From positions 99,990,436 through 100,054,435 of the forward strand of contig OZ005662.1 of the NCBI GenBank assembly GCA_963930645.1: 64,000 bases of DNA, read 5' to 3'. This document shows positions 35,501 through 46,204 of the stretch, piece after piece. How positions within the stretch are numbered: position 1 is the first letter of the stretch; every line of letters begins with the position of its first letter. A program made the translations under genes and the position numbers. Source of the stretch: Salticus scenicus. Its lineage: Eukaryota > Arthropoda > Arachnida > Araneae > Salticidae. The notes beneath the pieces were generated by a model. That model was not told the origin of the DNA, searched no databases, and saw nothing but the letters and a program-made list of their open reading frames with translations.

Positions 35501-37302
35501 TTTTAAGGTTACAAATTAAAACCATCTGCATTTAAATACAAAACGCACGTTTATTAAACAGGTTTGGCAACATTTTTAAAGTCGTTTGCTTGAGTGGCTT
35601 GAGTTAGTCAGCAGAATATTACAGAATTTAAGTTATTTTAAAATAACTTAAATTGCGCAATTAAGGGAAATTTTTTAGCAAAATGAGGGAAATTTTAAAG
35701 TTTCTTTCTGGCAGCACTGATAATGGCTCCTTCAAGAAAGCAAACATCGTCAGAAACCCGTTGATTAGTTATCGACTTACATACAGTAAAAGTCAAATCT
35801 ATTAGAAAAATTGGCAATTTACTTAATTTAAATCATTTTACAATTTTCGATATTATTAAACGTTATAAGAAACATCATAGAATTGAAAACAGAAAAGAAC
35901 CTGGAAGACTATCTAAGTTATATATGATGGAATAAAACACTTTGTTCTGAGGAATAATAAATCCACGACTGAGTGCTTCTAAACTTGCTGCGGAAAATAC
36001 ATGAGTTATATGGAATATCTGTTAATCCAGAAATTGTAGTATGAAGAGAGTAATCTGATTTAAAGGATAGCATGCACGCATAGGAAGGAAAAAATGTTGC
36101 GTTAGTGAATACAACCAAAAAGTTACTTTTTTTTCCCCAAAATGAAAGAAAAGTCGCTTGATTATTGGAAAAATGTCGATGAAAGTAAACTGAATGTCTT
36201 CGGTTAGGACGGGCAAGTTTTAGTGTGGAGGAAACATGAAGCCCAAAGAAGAATTTCAGAAACAAAACGTACTACCAAAAGTTAAACACGGTGGAGGAGG
36301 AGTTAAGATATGGGTATCTATGAATTATTCTGGAGTAGGTGTTATAGAATTTATCGATCGTATTATGGATCAATATAAGTATATTGACATTTTAAAACTG
36401 AATTTGGCATCACCACAAAAACTTAATATACAAAATGGTTTTAAATTCTACCAAGACAATGATCTAAAGCATATTGCACACAATGTTTGACTGTGGCTGC
36501 TATATAATTGCCCACAAATAATTAAAGCGCCACCACAATCTCCAGATCCTAATCCTATCGAGCATATTTGGAAAGAACTAAAAAAACAATCTTCAAAGCA
36601 ACAACTAAAATTAGTGATACAAGATGAGAAGTAACAAAAAATTAGTACAATCCATGCCAAAAACATTAAATGCAGTTTAAAACCAAAAGACAATCCAACA
36701 AAATATTAAAAAATAATTTCAATGTAAATTTCGGTCAATTTTTTGCTGTAATACTGTGTCCGATTATTTTTGTGAGACTATTTTCCTCTGTCACCATAAG
36801 ATATTCTTTTTTAAGTTTATTATTTAATTTTTTGCGAGTATATAAATATATAAAAAAATCCAAGTGTCCGATTATTTTTGTGAGACACTGTATGTAGCGC
36901 TGAAACACGAAGATTATAAATAGAATTTTATATACAGAGACATTGAAAATCAAAATACAGTTTTTTTATGCTCGAAATAATTTAGCATGATCAGTACAAA
37001 AGCAGCAATACACAAAAGCATGTTTCCGCTTATATCTCAAATAGTGATGAAATACGTAATTTTTTTCTGTGAATCATCAAATTCATCCTGTGAATTCATC
37101 AAAAATTTTGTGGACGCTTAATCTCAGAACCAATGAACGAAAACTTTCAGAAAAACCATAAGACAGGAAAGATTTTTAAATATAAATTTTTATTCTTTGG
37201 TGAATATTTTTTTTCCTCCACCAAAAGCTGACGTATTTAAAATCTCAGAATTGAGGCTAAAGCAAATAAATAGGAGGGAAATTAAATTTTTATTCTTCCC
37301 AC

Positions 37303-37333
<31 letters not shown>

Positions 37334-37683
37334 AAAGCATACAAATTTAAATTCATATTTCCACTTAAATTCTGATTTTTTTTTTTTTTTTCTTTTCTTG
37401 TCATTGTGGGATTGGAAATACATTCTTCTGAGTATTTATGCTAGTTTATTTTGCCCTTTATCCTTGACAGTTATAGATCTGGATCAAGCCATGTCGTCAT
37501 GATGAGATAGTTTTCCGCCCAACCTACTCCTGTCCAGTTTACAAAACCGGTGCACGACGCGGTACTCTCAGTACCACCGGACATTCTACCAACTTTGTAA
37601 TGATGATCGAACTGCCTTCCAACAAATCGTCACGTCACTGGGTCAATCGAAGTGTCGCAGCCTTATGCCAGCTGAATGATTAA
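32465..37683 (+). CDS. axonemal dynein heavy chain, C-terminal part (four exons)
   Basis: Spliced CDS: 32465-32553, 32643-32764, 34574-34663, 37477-37683. Introns are GT-AG and phases join cleanly (2, 1, 0, 0). The predicted segment of about 170 residues is the C-terminal end of the dynein motor: FFNSWVENGPPNVFWLSGFF, then TQSFLTG/ASQNYARKYHIPID, GLFLEGARWDRE, SFPKVLYDTLPV/IWIKP, then CPVYKTGARRGTLSTTGHST and LCQLND-stop. This is a hallmark of dynein heavy chains; the wording is closest to the single-headed inner-arm group (DNAH3/7/12 type), from memory. Role: ATP-driven microtubule motor of cilia or sperm flagella. Exons upstream of 32465 were not found; they must lie further left, beyond the edge, or be too short for me to see. 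Introns 2 and 3 are enlarged by transposons. Confidence 0.93.
32643..32764 (+). CDS. dynein heavy chain exon (third from last)
   Basis: Encodes (G)ASQNYARKYHIPIDQLEYEF, then KVLNIESESEVKPEDGVYVK. Acceptor TTTTAG, donor GTAAGA. Confidence 0.92.
33058..33233. mobile_element. probable hAT-like MITE in dynein intron
   Basis: Flanked by the 11 nt repeat GGGCGCTGCAG (33047-33057, 33234-33244). Ends CAGGGCCTGATT and, inverted, CAAGGACTGATT. The exact boundary and target length do not fit perfectly, so the class is uncertain. Confidence 0.45.
33540..34440 (+). pseudogene. mariner-like transposase relic in dynein intron
   Basis: Across shifting frames I read RFSGFKNENFDLMNEPRS (near 33545), NQLQQESPHQTT, then IINYELVEGNQIPNLKLYVQ-like text (33990-34060) and VRPTKITIQDL near 34128-34160. 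These match the order of mariner transposase parts: DNA-binding linker, then catalytic core. Many stops. The 170-codon open frame on the opposite strand is a shadow. Confidence 0.65.
34574..34663 (+). CDS. dynein heavy chain exon (second from last)
   Basis: 30 codons, GLFLEGARWDRELMIVNESF then PKVLYDTLPV. Acceptor TTGTAG, donor GTATCC. The preceding intron (1809 nt) contains a short MITE-like insertion and a mariner relic. Confidence 0.92.
35304..36890 (+). mobile_element. Tc1-like transposon, 1587 bp, in dynein intron
   Basis: TA at 35302-35303 and 36891-36892. Ends CAGTGTCTCACTAAAATAAT and ATTATTTTTGTGAGACACTG are nearly exact inverse complements, and further copies of the TAATCGGACA motif occur subterminally (35492, 36758). 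Interior: degraded transposase on +. Confidence 0.9.
35722..36680 (+). pseudogene. Tc1-like transposase with stops and frameshifts
   Basis: MAPSRKQTSSETR starts at 35722 and is followed by a stop. The helix-turn-helix text KSIRKIGNLLNLNHFTIFDI is readable. The core at 36236-36490 shows KHGGGGVKIWVSMNYSGVGV and FYQDNDLKHIAH (second catalytic Asp), then SPDPNPIEHIWKELKK (36540-36580). Same class as the transposase at 13-15 kb but a different family. Inactive. Confidence 0.8.
37477..37683 (+). CDS. dynein heavy chain last exon
   Basis: Acceptor TTATAG. Begins IWIKP, contains CPVYKTGARRGTLSTTGHST and RHWVNRSVAALCQLND, and stops at TAA 37681-37683. The preceding intron (2813 nt) carries a Tc1-like element. 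Confidence 0.93.
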   Translation: MWIKPCRHDEIVFRPTYSCPVYKTGARRGTLSTTGHSTNFVMMIELPSNKSSRHWVNRSVAALCQLND

Positions 37684-37757
37684 GAACATTTCTTGTGTTT
37701 ATTTACCACCGATTTATTTCCATATGTGTGAATTATGTACTACATATTTTATTTTTT

Positions 37758-37763
37758 AATAAA
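37758..37763 (+). promoter_or_regulatory. poly(A) signal AATAAA of the dynein gene
   Basis: AATAAA 75 nt after the stop codon, in AT-rich 3' UTR; the only good candidate close to the last exon. Confidence 0.7.
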
Positions 37764-37783
37764 TTATTATAACAAGCTGTTGT

Positions 37784-38780
37784 GTCCGACATTGATGACG
37801 CTTTTAATTCTGAGTGCTGACTTTTTATTAAGTACTATGGGCTATCATAAAATTTTAATTATCACTGAGACATAATGGAAATAGAAACTTAATTTTTATA
37901 TTTTATTCTGAGGATTCTCTATATAAGTCACCATCCTGAGTGATACATTTCTCAACCCATAGAAGACCTTTTTTGCACATAGTGTTGATATGGATTACAT
38001 CAATCTATGCCTTTCTGAAGCCAAACAAATCAAAATAGATAGTTATAATTTCAACTAGTTGGCATAGGTGGACTCTGCTCAGTTCCCTATCATATACAAT
38101 ATATGTTCTCATAAATTTCTAGTACAGAACATTCTCTTAACATGATTATCATGTTAAGAGAAATGAATTTGACCAAACGCTTAACACAGTGACAGAATGA
38201 AATCCCCACCTAATAGGCTATACACCGTTCACTTCAATTTATCTTATTCTAATCTATTAATTTATTTCATTTAAGTCAGTTTCATAATTTAGTTTTCATG
38301 CTACTATTCCCAATGCAACCATCCTCAAAATGCATATTTATATGAAAAATTTTCAATTTTGCTATGTTGATAAAATCTTTAGTTATGAAAGTAGGTAAGA
38401 AAGGCCGGTTCTAGCGCATGCGGGGGGGGGGGGCACTGAGGCACCGGCAATCCGTGCGGGTGTCACACAGAGTGCGGAGCATGTTCAATCATGGTCACGG
38501 CCTTTGCGGAGCTCATAGCATCCCCTCTAACTTAATTGTGAAACGTGATGAGGGTGTTAATTAATGTTGTTAATGAGGAAATTTTAATGAATGACGTGAA
38601 AGATGATGATGGCTTTAAAAGAGAATTTTTGTGAATTTGTTTGAAGGTTATTGTTTATGAGTAATATATTATAAAAATTTAAAAAAATTAAAAATTGAGA
38701 AATAAAAAATAAATAAAAAAAATATGATTTTAAGAAGAAGAAGAATTAATGATTTTGTTGCAAATATATTATGAAAGAAA
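37784..38780. other. intergenic, nothing coding
   Basis: AT-rich with a GC-rich patch at 38402-38530 (G12 run, CACCGGCAATCCGTGCGGG) that looks like a short dispersed repeat, but no ends are identifiable. Confidence 0.4.
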
Positions 38781-38789
38781 TAGAGAGGA

Positions 38790-38882
38790 TCGACTGGGAT
38801 TCGAACCCGGTACCTTGCAGTAAAAATATTTCTATAAGTCAGTAGTTTTCGCGTATTTAACCACTGACCTATAGAAATATGA
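38790..38882 (-). repeat. tRNA-like pol III unit (SINE head or tRNA pseudogene)
   Basis: On the minus strand, box A-like AGGTCAGTGGTT (38870-38859) and a perfect box B GGTTCGAATCC (38807-38797) lie about 50 nt apart. The interval between the boxes contains an inverted repeat of the box A region (ATATTTCTATA...GTCAGT), forming a hairpin of about 18 bp. Acceptor-stem pairing is not convincing, so it is not called a tRNA. Confidence 0.5.
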
Positions 38883-39059
38883 CCTGATGGTTTTATTTTA
38901 GGTATGAATGTGTGTGTATGTGAGTGATTTTTCTATTATATACCTGCACAGATCTTTTTTAACCTAAGAATGCACTTGTTTGAGAATGATTCAGTCATTA
39001 AAATGATATTAATTACAGAATAACAATTAAGAAAAATATTAATTAAAGATCTTCTTTTA

Positions 39060-39650
39060 AAATTCACTAAATGTTTTATGAAAAAAGATAATGTATGTGA
39101 AAATTAAGTTAAAAGATGATTGAAATCTCAAATTTATAAGTGAAATTCGAACCCGGCATCTACCTTGAGTTATTTTAACAAAACTTATCTCCCCCCCTGC
39201 GTTGAAGTGTAGCAGCCCATCATGCCTACCACCCCCATACAATAAATGGAATAGTCTACCAAACCTATCATTCCTTTCGATAGATGTGAAATAACCCATT
39301 TTTTTTTTATCTTTAGTAATTAAAATTCCAAACATCCTTTACCTTGTAAAATTCACTAAATGTTTTATGAAAAATGACAATGAGAGTAAAAATTAAGTAA
39401 AAAGATGGTTGAAAATTCTTCAACATGTCTGAAATTCGATTAATTAACGAATGTCTACTGAAGAGTTTATGCGAAAGCTAATATTATTCGGTCTTACATT
39501 ACTATTAATTCTCATCAAAAACGTGAAGGTCATATCTACCCTGTTCAAACCTGGTTTTCTCCCCTCCTTACATTCTCGAAGGAAATTGTCCATTCCTGTC
39601 TTCTTAGTGATGAGAGGGAAAATATCAGATTTTTTCATAGATTTCCGCTA
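39060..39650. repeat. two diverged direct units, about 290 bp apart
   Basis: AATTCACTAAATGTTTTATG followed by AAAAATGA, AAAATTAAGT and AAAAGATG occurs at 39060 and 39350. The first unit includes another box-B-like TTCGAACCCGGC. Open frames in this stretch are short and unrelated to known proteins. Confidence 0.6.
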
Positions 39651-39923
39651 ACTTTTTAAAAATATAAATTCATTCCTTACATTACTTTTGAATTAACTTT
39701 ACCCGCTAGCAGGATTTTAAAACAGTAATATTTTCGGATACATTTAACAAGATTTTTAAGACATTTGGCGATAAGTTAATTCGGATTTGGCAAGAAACAT
39801 ACAATATTAATTTAGAATGAAGGAAAATTTTGTCACTTGCTAACTTTATTTCGCAAAGTGAGAATGTTTATTTTATAACCTGAATCCAGTGTTACATATT
39901 GGTAATTTTAATTGGTGTAAGAG

Positions 39924-41109
39924 ATGAGTCTATCCGTAGAGATACCTATTTCAAATCAACTGTTCACTCAGTCGCGAATAGATGACAAGAAGTTGTCCAA
40001 ACTTCCGATATGTTCAACTTGTAATAAGACTTTTTTCTAAAAAGTCTAATTTAATTTGACATTTGAGGGTTCATATGGGTGTGAAATCTTTCGTGTGTTT
40101 TGTATGTCAGAAAGCATTTCAATGTTCAGACGATTTAAAAAGACATTTAAAAATTCATGAAAAGATTCTTACAGAATGTGAACAATGCAGTGAAAGTTTT
40201 AATCGCAAGTATGATTTATCGATTCATATTAGAAAAGGTCATAAAAAGACTTTATCTAAGCTTGTTTGTGATGTATGTAGTGAAATCTTCAGATGGAAAT
40301 ATGAATTATTGAAACACGTAAAAAAAAATCATCGGAAACCTTCACCTCAACATTTATGTGAATCATGTAATGAAGTATTCAATAGTAAAATAGATTTGTA
40401 TTGTCATTTACGTACTTCAGTCAGGCATCAGTCAACACCAAAAACTGTAGAAAATTCTTCTCAAGATCCACTTAAGGAGAAAACTAAGTTTTTTGAAAGA
40501 CTAAGTGCTCTTATTGTACATACATCCACTATCTTTGACAATGAAAATAATGATATGGATTTGTTATCATTTTTTAATAATTTAAGACCTAACATTTTAA
40601 TCGAATTGAACTTTCAATTAAAACCCGTTAGTAGTCGCTAGTTGGTCGATTTGCCGCCCATCCTTCAGTTTTTCCAGATTTTTTTGTTCAATAGCCACCA
40701 AAAAATTTTAGAAGTGGCATTTGATATGCGTAAAACGCGAATAAAATCGATTTAACGTCGATCACATCACTTCTTGAAATTATTGGTGACAGTTAAATAA
40801 GAAGTTCGCAATCTGTAATAGGTGGCGCTGTCGATAGCGACTACTAACGGGTTAAGCGATAAGAAAGGAATGGAATGGTTTATAGTTGTTAAACTCGCCC
40901 TTAAACGTTCTATGGAAGGTAAAGAGGAATTTATTTCCCATTATTTGCAATCAAAAACCTTTTCTACATTTTTATCAAGTGATTTGAATAATGATCTTGA
41001 AAATGCTTTCAACAAAATGATAGAGAGTTTTGAAGAATTTACTGATCAAGAATTAGGTTGTACTTTAGTTGAAATTAACAAATTACAACTTTGTATGGGG
41101 AAATTTTAA
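39924..41109 (+). pseudogene. C2H2 zinc-finger unit A, with C-terminal KGxxW-type domain, broken
   Basis: ATG at 39924 leads to a first finger (CSTCNKTFF) that is broken by a one-base T-run frameshift (about 40031-40037), and an in-frame TGA follows (40057-40059). From 40063 the frame is open: fingers CFVCQKAFQCSDDLKRHLKI-H, CEQCSESFNRKYDLSIHIRK-GH, CDVCSEIFRWKYELLKHVKK-NH, CESCNEVFNSKIDLYCHL, then an Asn/Asp-rich linker (NENNDMDLLSFFNNL). A TTAA-flanked MITE interrupts at 40622-40851. After it come KGMEWFIVVKLALKRS and SFEEF...ELGC, ending at 41107. From memory, C2H2 fingers followed by such a domain occur in arthropod proteins with a protein-primed type B DNA polymerase; no polymerase is present. 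Likely a decayed element-derived gene. Confidence 0.6.
40622..40851. mobile_element. TTAA-flanked MITE inside zinc-finger unit A
   Basis: TTAA at 40618-40621 and 40852-40855. Inverted ends CCCGTTAGTAGTCGCTA (40624) and TAGCGACTACTAACGGG (to 40851); two extra A at the left. About 230 bp. It separates the Asn-rich linker from the KGMEW domain, and taking it out with one TTAA leaves the downstream codons in frame with the upstream ones. Confidence 0.85.
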
Positions 41110-42160
41110 CTCATGTATCACCTAACACATGTTTTTTCATTATATTCAATAAATTGAAAAACAAAAGTTCCTACATAATTTGTTAAATAAAACCCAACAT
41201 TAGTTATTTTAAGATATATTTCCTAAGAATTATTCAGTGATCTGTGTCAAATAGAGACTTTCCAACTACTTTTTTTACTACTTTTCACTACTTTCTACCA
41301 CTTTAACATAGTGAAATAGCCCACCTCATATGCTACCTTTTACTCGATTTTATTAGATTTCTTTTCTTTACAGACAGCAAGTTTGTAAATAATGAAAGCT
41401 AACTTAGAAAAAATCCAGAGTTAAAAAAAAATATATATTAATATGTTTTATAAATACATTCATGTTCACAGATGTGTACTTAGGTTTTCTAAAGTGTATT
41501 TAAACATTCTTAAAAAATATTTTAAACAAGTATTGTAGATTACAAGTATATGCATACTTTAAAAATTTTACAAAGTTTTTAGAAATTAAGATAACTTATT
41601 TTAGAATAAAAATATAAGAAACTTATTTTTACAATAATAAGATTGAAAATGTATGATAAAATCACAAAGTAACCGGTTTAAGAGACTGTAAGCATTTGAA
41701 AAAAATCATGAAGTATGGAATTTTAGTGTTTGACACGTGTTAATAACGCATCTTATTTTACAAAGTACTGAGTTTTTATATACTTTAGTTTGAAGTTTTT
41801 CAGGTATATGCTTAGAAACGAAAATTTTCGTAAATTTAAAGGTGAAAGTGTACAAATTATCTGTTTAGACATGTTGATAAACTAGAATTTTCCACAAGAT
41901 TCGAGTATTATAGCAAGGTATGAGATAATATTTGACTAAATTTCTACTAATATTGGCGATAGTTATAAAAATTTGGCATGAAATAAGAGAATTTGGCGTT
42001 AATTCTTAAGTAAAACTGATAAATGAAGAAAAAATTTGAATTAGTTACAATCTTTTCTCGCTGTAGAGTTGTTTTACTTCTCACACTTAATAGTTTTTAC
42101 ACATTTTTAAACTCTTACTTTTAGAATGGTTTTTTATACTTTATTGAACTGAAGTACAAA
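41110..42160. other. spacer between zinc-finger units
   Basis: AT-rich. 41940-42030 resembles 39760-39840 (TTGGCGATA...ATTTGGCA-GAAA), suggesting the two units were duplicated together with upstream DNA. No ORF. Confidence 0.5.
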
Positions 42161-42889
42161 ATGGATAATACTTTACTGTCTGAGGAGACTCACGTTTCTG
42201 TTCAACAACCCCCTTCATCAAGTTTTGAGGATGAGAAGTTATCCAAACTTTTTAATTGTCCAACTTGTAATAAGTCATTTTTAAAAAAATCCTATCTTAG
42301 TAGACACGGGAAAATTCACAATGATATAAAACCTAATATTTGTTACGTGCGTGAGAAAGGATTTGTTACTTTACATCATTTAAAAAGACATATGGAAACC
42401 CATAGAAAAATTTCCATAAGATACGAATGTGAATATTGTATTGAAAATTTCAATCGCAAGTGTGATTTATTTAAAGATAAGAGATTACTTCATCAAAAAG
42501 TCTTACCTGAATATCTATGTATTATTTGTAAAAATACTTTTAAACGCAAGTATGAATCAGAAAAACATCAGAGGATGCATTATCATAAACCTGAGTATAT
42601 ATGTGAGGACCTTTCCAACCAAACATGTTTTTTTAAATCATAAGTGAAAAAGTCATGAAGACTTTACACACATACTGTTGTGACGAATGTACTAATACTT
42701 TTACAAACAAACGACATTTTTTAAAACATAAAAGAAATATGTATAAAAAATCTTCAATGCAAACTACATGTGATGAATGCAGTGAAACTTTTCAGTGTAA
42801 GTATGAATTATTGCAACATAAGAGAAAGAATCATCTTAAAGACTTTAACATACGTAGAAAATGTAATGAAAGAAATCCTATCGATGAAT

Positions 42890-43390
42890 TTTCAACAGTG
42901 AACAATGACAATGAGAATCTGGACTTGTTAAATTTTTTGGATAATTTTCACATTGATTGTATGAATGATGTTTTTGATTTATCTTCCAACAACTTTCAGA
43001 ATGAAAATATAGACTTAAAATTTTTTTTGAACAATTCGAATGTGGAATATAAAAGTGAAAATAATGTTGATGATTTATCTACCAAAGTTGAAAATAACGA
43101 CTTAAATAATTTTAACCTGATACAATCTGATTTACCTCTAGTAAACTATGACAATGAAAGTCTGAACTTGTTAAATTTTTTAAATAACTTTAATCCTAAT
43201 TGTTTGAATAATGTTCACGATTTTTCTGTTAACAGTGAAAATATGAATTCGAATAATTTTAGTGCGAAAGAACATGAGTTAGTAACAAATGAGCTAGCAA
43301 CAGATAATTTTAACAATGAAAATCTAGACTTGTAAAATTTTTTGAATAACTTTAATGCCGAATGTATGAACGATATCCCAACAATATAGA
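42890..43390 (+). repeat. degenerate coding repeats in the Asn-rich linker of unit B
   Basis: About four units with NENLDLLNFLDNF, NENIDLKFFLNN, NESLNLLNFLNNF and NENLDL-stop-NFLNNF at roughly 40-60 codon spacing. The same motif occurs once in unit A (NENNDMDLLSFFNNL). Confidence 0.7.
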
Positions 43391-44339
43391 TTTGTGTGAA
43401 TCTGCTGTTTTATATTATTGTAAATGAATTTAAAATAAAAAGATCTCAATGAAAATGGTTTGTTTTAATTTTTATTACAAAATCACCTTTTATATAATAT
43501 TTTCTGTTAAAATATAAACTTAAGTGTCATCATTTTAAAATAAAAACATGTAAAAAGTTTACTCGCGTAAAATGTATTAGAGATATACTTTTTTCATTAC
43601 TGTAGTAGAATTGTTTGAGTATAATATTTAAACACTAAGTAAAATTTATACACGATAATAGTTTTATAAACTACCAAACTTTCATCGAAGAAAAAAAAAC
43701 TTGTGAAATTGTTTTACCATTCATTTGTAAAGTACTTGTGAAAATCTTAAATGAATTTACCTAATTAACAATTGTTCTGAAAAATTAACTTATAAAATTT
43801 TTTAGATATACTTTATGAAGTTAGTATTTTCCTAAGTATCATGTTTGAATCTTATTTTAGTAATGTATATTCAAAGTTATTTGTACTTTAACTAAAATTA
43901 CAATCTCTATTCTGAAGAGTGTAAAAATAATTTTAGAGTAACAACTAAAACTTTTGTATATAGATACGTTCACGATTGTATTTTAACTTTTTTTATTTTT
44001 AGAATACAGGAAATATTTTGTAAGAATTGTGAAAACTTAATTTTAGAAGTTTGTGAAATTTTACAAAATTTTTTTAAACATTTTTGTCAAATGTTTTCTC
44101 TATGTCACATCACTTAGAAAAATTTAACTATTTTTTAGTAGGATTGCTAACACAAAACATTAAGTTAGAAAATTTGTAGATAAAACTTATAAGATGCGAA
44201 AAACCATATGCGAAGTAATAACAAAAAATATATATACTTTCAAGTTCAGACATAGTTGAACAAGCTTGAGGAGACACTAAAACCTGTTACTGACGTCATA
44301 ACGCGTGTGACGGAAGATTATAATCGTTGGCTATGAGTC

Positions 44340-44516
44340 CCCCTAATACACTACGTCACGAACCCATGATGTGACAAAAACAACCATTTTGCTCACACTT
44401 CACGCCTTTGCTGGACTTGTATTATTTTACTCAGCATAATAAACCAATAATCTGTAATAAAGACTTTGTCGTTTTTTACACTTTGTTGTAAAAAGTTTTC
44501 GTCTAAACATCAAATG
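44340..44516. repeat. direct repeat, left copy
   Basis: Shares TATTATTTTACT, a TTAAACTGACGACCTGTAA-like stretch, TTTTTACACTTTG-AGTAAAA and CTAAACATC with 45742-45905. The two copies flank segment 3 of zinc-finger unit B. Confidence 0.6.
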
Positions 44517-44518
44517 AT

Positions 44519-44907
44519 ATATCTGTACTGATAAGTATAAAGGATTTCAGTCCAAAAATGTCGATTTTGAGTTAAGTACATAATCAGACTCAGAAAGAAA
44601 TTCTCTATCGATTGGTATAAAGAATTTAAATCTATGTCATTTAGTCTTTGAGAAAATCCATTGGTAAAAAAAATTCAAGTCAGAAATTTAGCATTAATCT
44701 TTAGTATAAAATATTTAATTCAATTTTTTTCCCTTTATTAAATGAAGATTGACAATCACTGAATGGTAAAAAAAAGTATAAATCAACCTAATCCCTTTTT
44801 CCTAATGGATTCTTGTGATTAGTTTTTAGTTAGTTTAATTTTATTTTTCGTCTCTTGAAAAATCAAGAATATGGACTTAAATCCTTTATACTTATCAGTA
44901 CAGATAT
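44519..44907. mobile_element. MITE with 28 bp inverted ends
   Basis: Left end ATATCTGTACTGATAAGTAT, continuing AAAGGATT; the right end is the exact complement, ending at 44907. The interior has several related GGTATAAAGAATT-like segments. 389 bp. Lies between segments 2 and 3 of unit B. Confidence 0.75.
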
Positions 44908-45741
44908 TTTAGGCAAATTTTCAGTAAAAGGAAAGTTGATACTTCTCATGTATAAAAAAATTATGCTTGATCAAAATCCCGATATGACTGAACCACTGTC
45001 CTATAGAAATATTTCAAACATATGTGTTTAATACAGTTATGTTTCACCCGAATGAAAGCAATGAATGTGACATGGATGTATTTCAATCATGTATACACCC
45101 TCAAGTATATGAAAAACTTCAAAGTGAGTTAAATGAAAAGCATGCCTTGAAGTGGTATTTGGTTATGAAAATATCTTTAGAACGTGAAAGACCTAATGAA
45201 GACATTGAGGAAATTCAAACATATTTTAGAAGTTCTTGTATTATCGAACTTATTGAAGATACAATTGAACATCCTGGGTGGATTCTTGATAAAATTTATT
45301 TTCTACAAATAAAAATGGCTAAATATCATCCATTAAGTGCAAGTTGTACCTTTCCACTGCCAAAATTCTTAGAAGATTTCATTCAGAGAGGGTCTGGATG
45401 GATTAAAAAAAAAAAAATTCATTATCTGGAACACAAAATAGCAAAATATCATCCTTCAGTTGCTAGTAGTTATATTAACCTACCTACAAAACTTGCTTAA
45501 AAAGATTTGGGGCGTCACATATTTCTACAAATGTGACGGATGGAGGTGGGACCGCAAATAAATAAATTTTAAAAATTTCTATATATCATTCAAAAATAAA
45601 ACTTAATCTTGAAAAATAGTAGTGTGAATTTGTTTAAGTTCATACGTAAACACTTGTGCACATACATATGTATCTTCGTGAATTGATATACACTAATTTT
45701 ACATATCACTAAGTTATGTTTTAGTAATTTCAAATTTATCC

Positions 45742-45905
45742 TTATTCGTCACATCACGAATACATAATTTAACAAAAAGTACTTATGTTTACCCACAATT
45801 CTTGACTTATATTATTTTACTTTGTGTATTAAACTGACGACCTGTAAAAAAAACTTTAACGTTTTTACACTTTGAAGTAAAAATTTTCTCCCTAAACATC
45901 GAATT
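45742..45905. repeat. direct repeat, right copy
   Basis: Partner of 44340-44516; see that entry. Confidence 0.6.
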
Positions 45906-46150
45906 ATATCTTACAAACATGAATTGATATGTATTTGTTTTAAATATCACTCTAAGTTCCATTATACCAAAGTATATTTTCTAATATTTAAACAATTCTA
46001 TTTTTTTTTTAATTTAATTTTCTTAGTTTTAAGAGGAGGGATTGATATAGAGACTTACGGTTTTGTTGCTCAAATAATTTGTTATTATTAAAAACAATAT
46101 TTGTTTCATCCATTTATATGAATGTTTATTGTTATATATAGAACATAATT

Positions 46151-46204
46151 AGTGTCGGGAAATTCATGACGAGCTGGACTCGTCATTTCAGTTCAAGGGG
46201 TTAA
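46151..46204. repeat. relic end of a TTAA-type MITE
   Basis: Palindromic GACGAGCTGGACTCGTC and an end AAGGGG-TTAA (46195-46204). The partner end is not found. Confidence 0.4.

Larger units (their letters stand above)
42161..45500 (+). pseudogene. C2H2 zinc-finger unit B, with C-terminal KGxxW-type domain, broken
   Basis: Segment 1 (42161-42643): MDNTLLSEETHV, fingers CPTCNKSFLKKSYLSRHGKI-H, a second with the second Cys lost (CYVREKGF), a third lacking one His, a fourth CIICKNTF. A frameshift lies within the fifth (near 42610). Segment 2 (42655-43335): two more fingers, then about four degenerate repeats of NENLDLLNFLNNF type. It stops at TAA 43333, where the other repeats have TTA, and the frame stays open for about 17 more codons. 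Segment 3 (45024-45500): KHALKWYLVMKISLERERP, then two consecutive copies of a GW...I..L..K.AKYHP motif (HPGWILDKIYFLQIKMAKYH and GSGWIKKKKIHYLEHKIAKY). 1.7 kb of AT-rich DNA and a MITE separate segments 2 and 3. Same domain order as unit A; polymerase absent. Confidence 0.6.

Noticed and set aside
38790..38882. Functional tRNA on the minus strand
   Set aside because: Boxes A and B are present, but acceptor and anticodon stems do not form.
42429..42647. 72-codon frame overlapping zinc-finger unit B
   Set aside because: Out-of-frame shadow of the finger segment, apart from the last codons after the frameshift.
39924..43335. Zinc-finger units as intact host transcription factor genes
   Set aside because: Frameshift plus stop in unit A, lost Cys/His and frameshift in unit B, and MITE interruptions. 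Spliced rescue cannot be excluded without RNA data.
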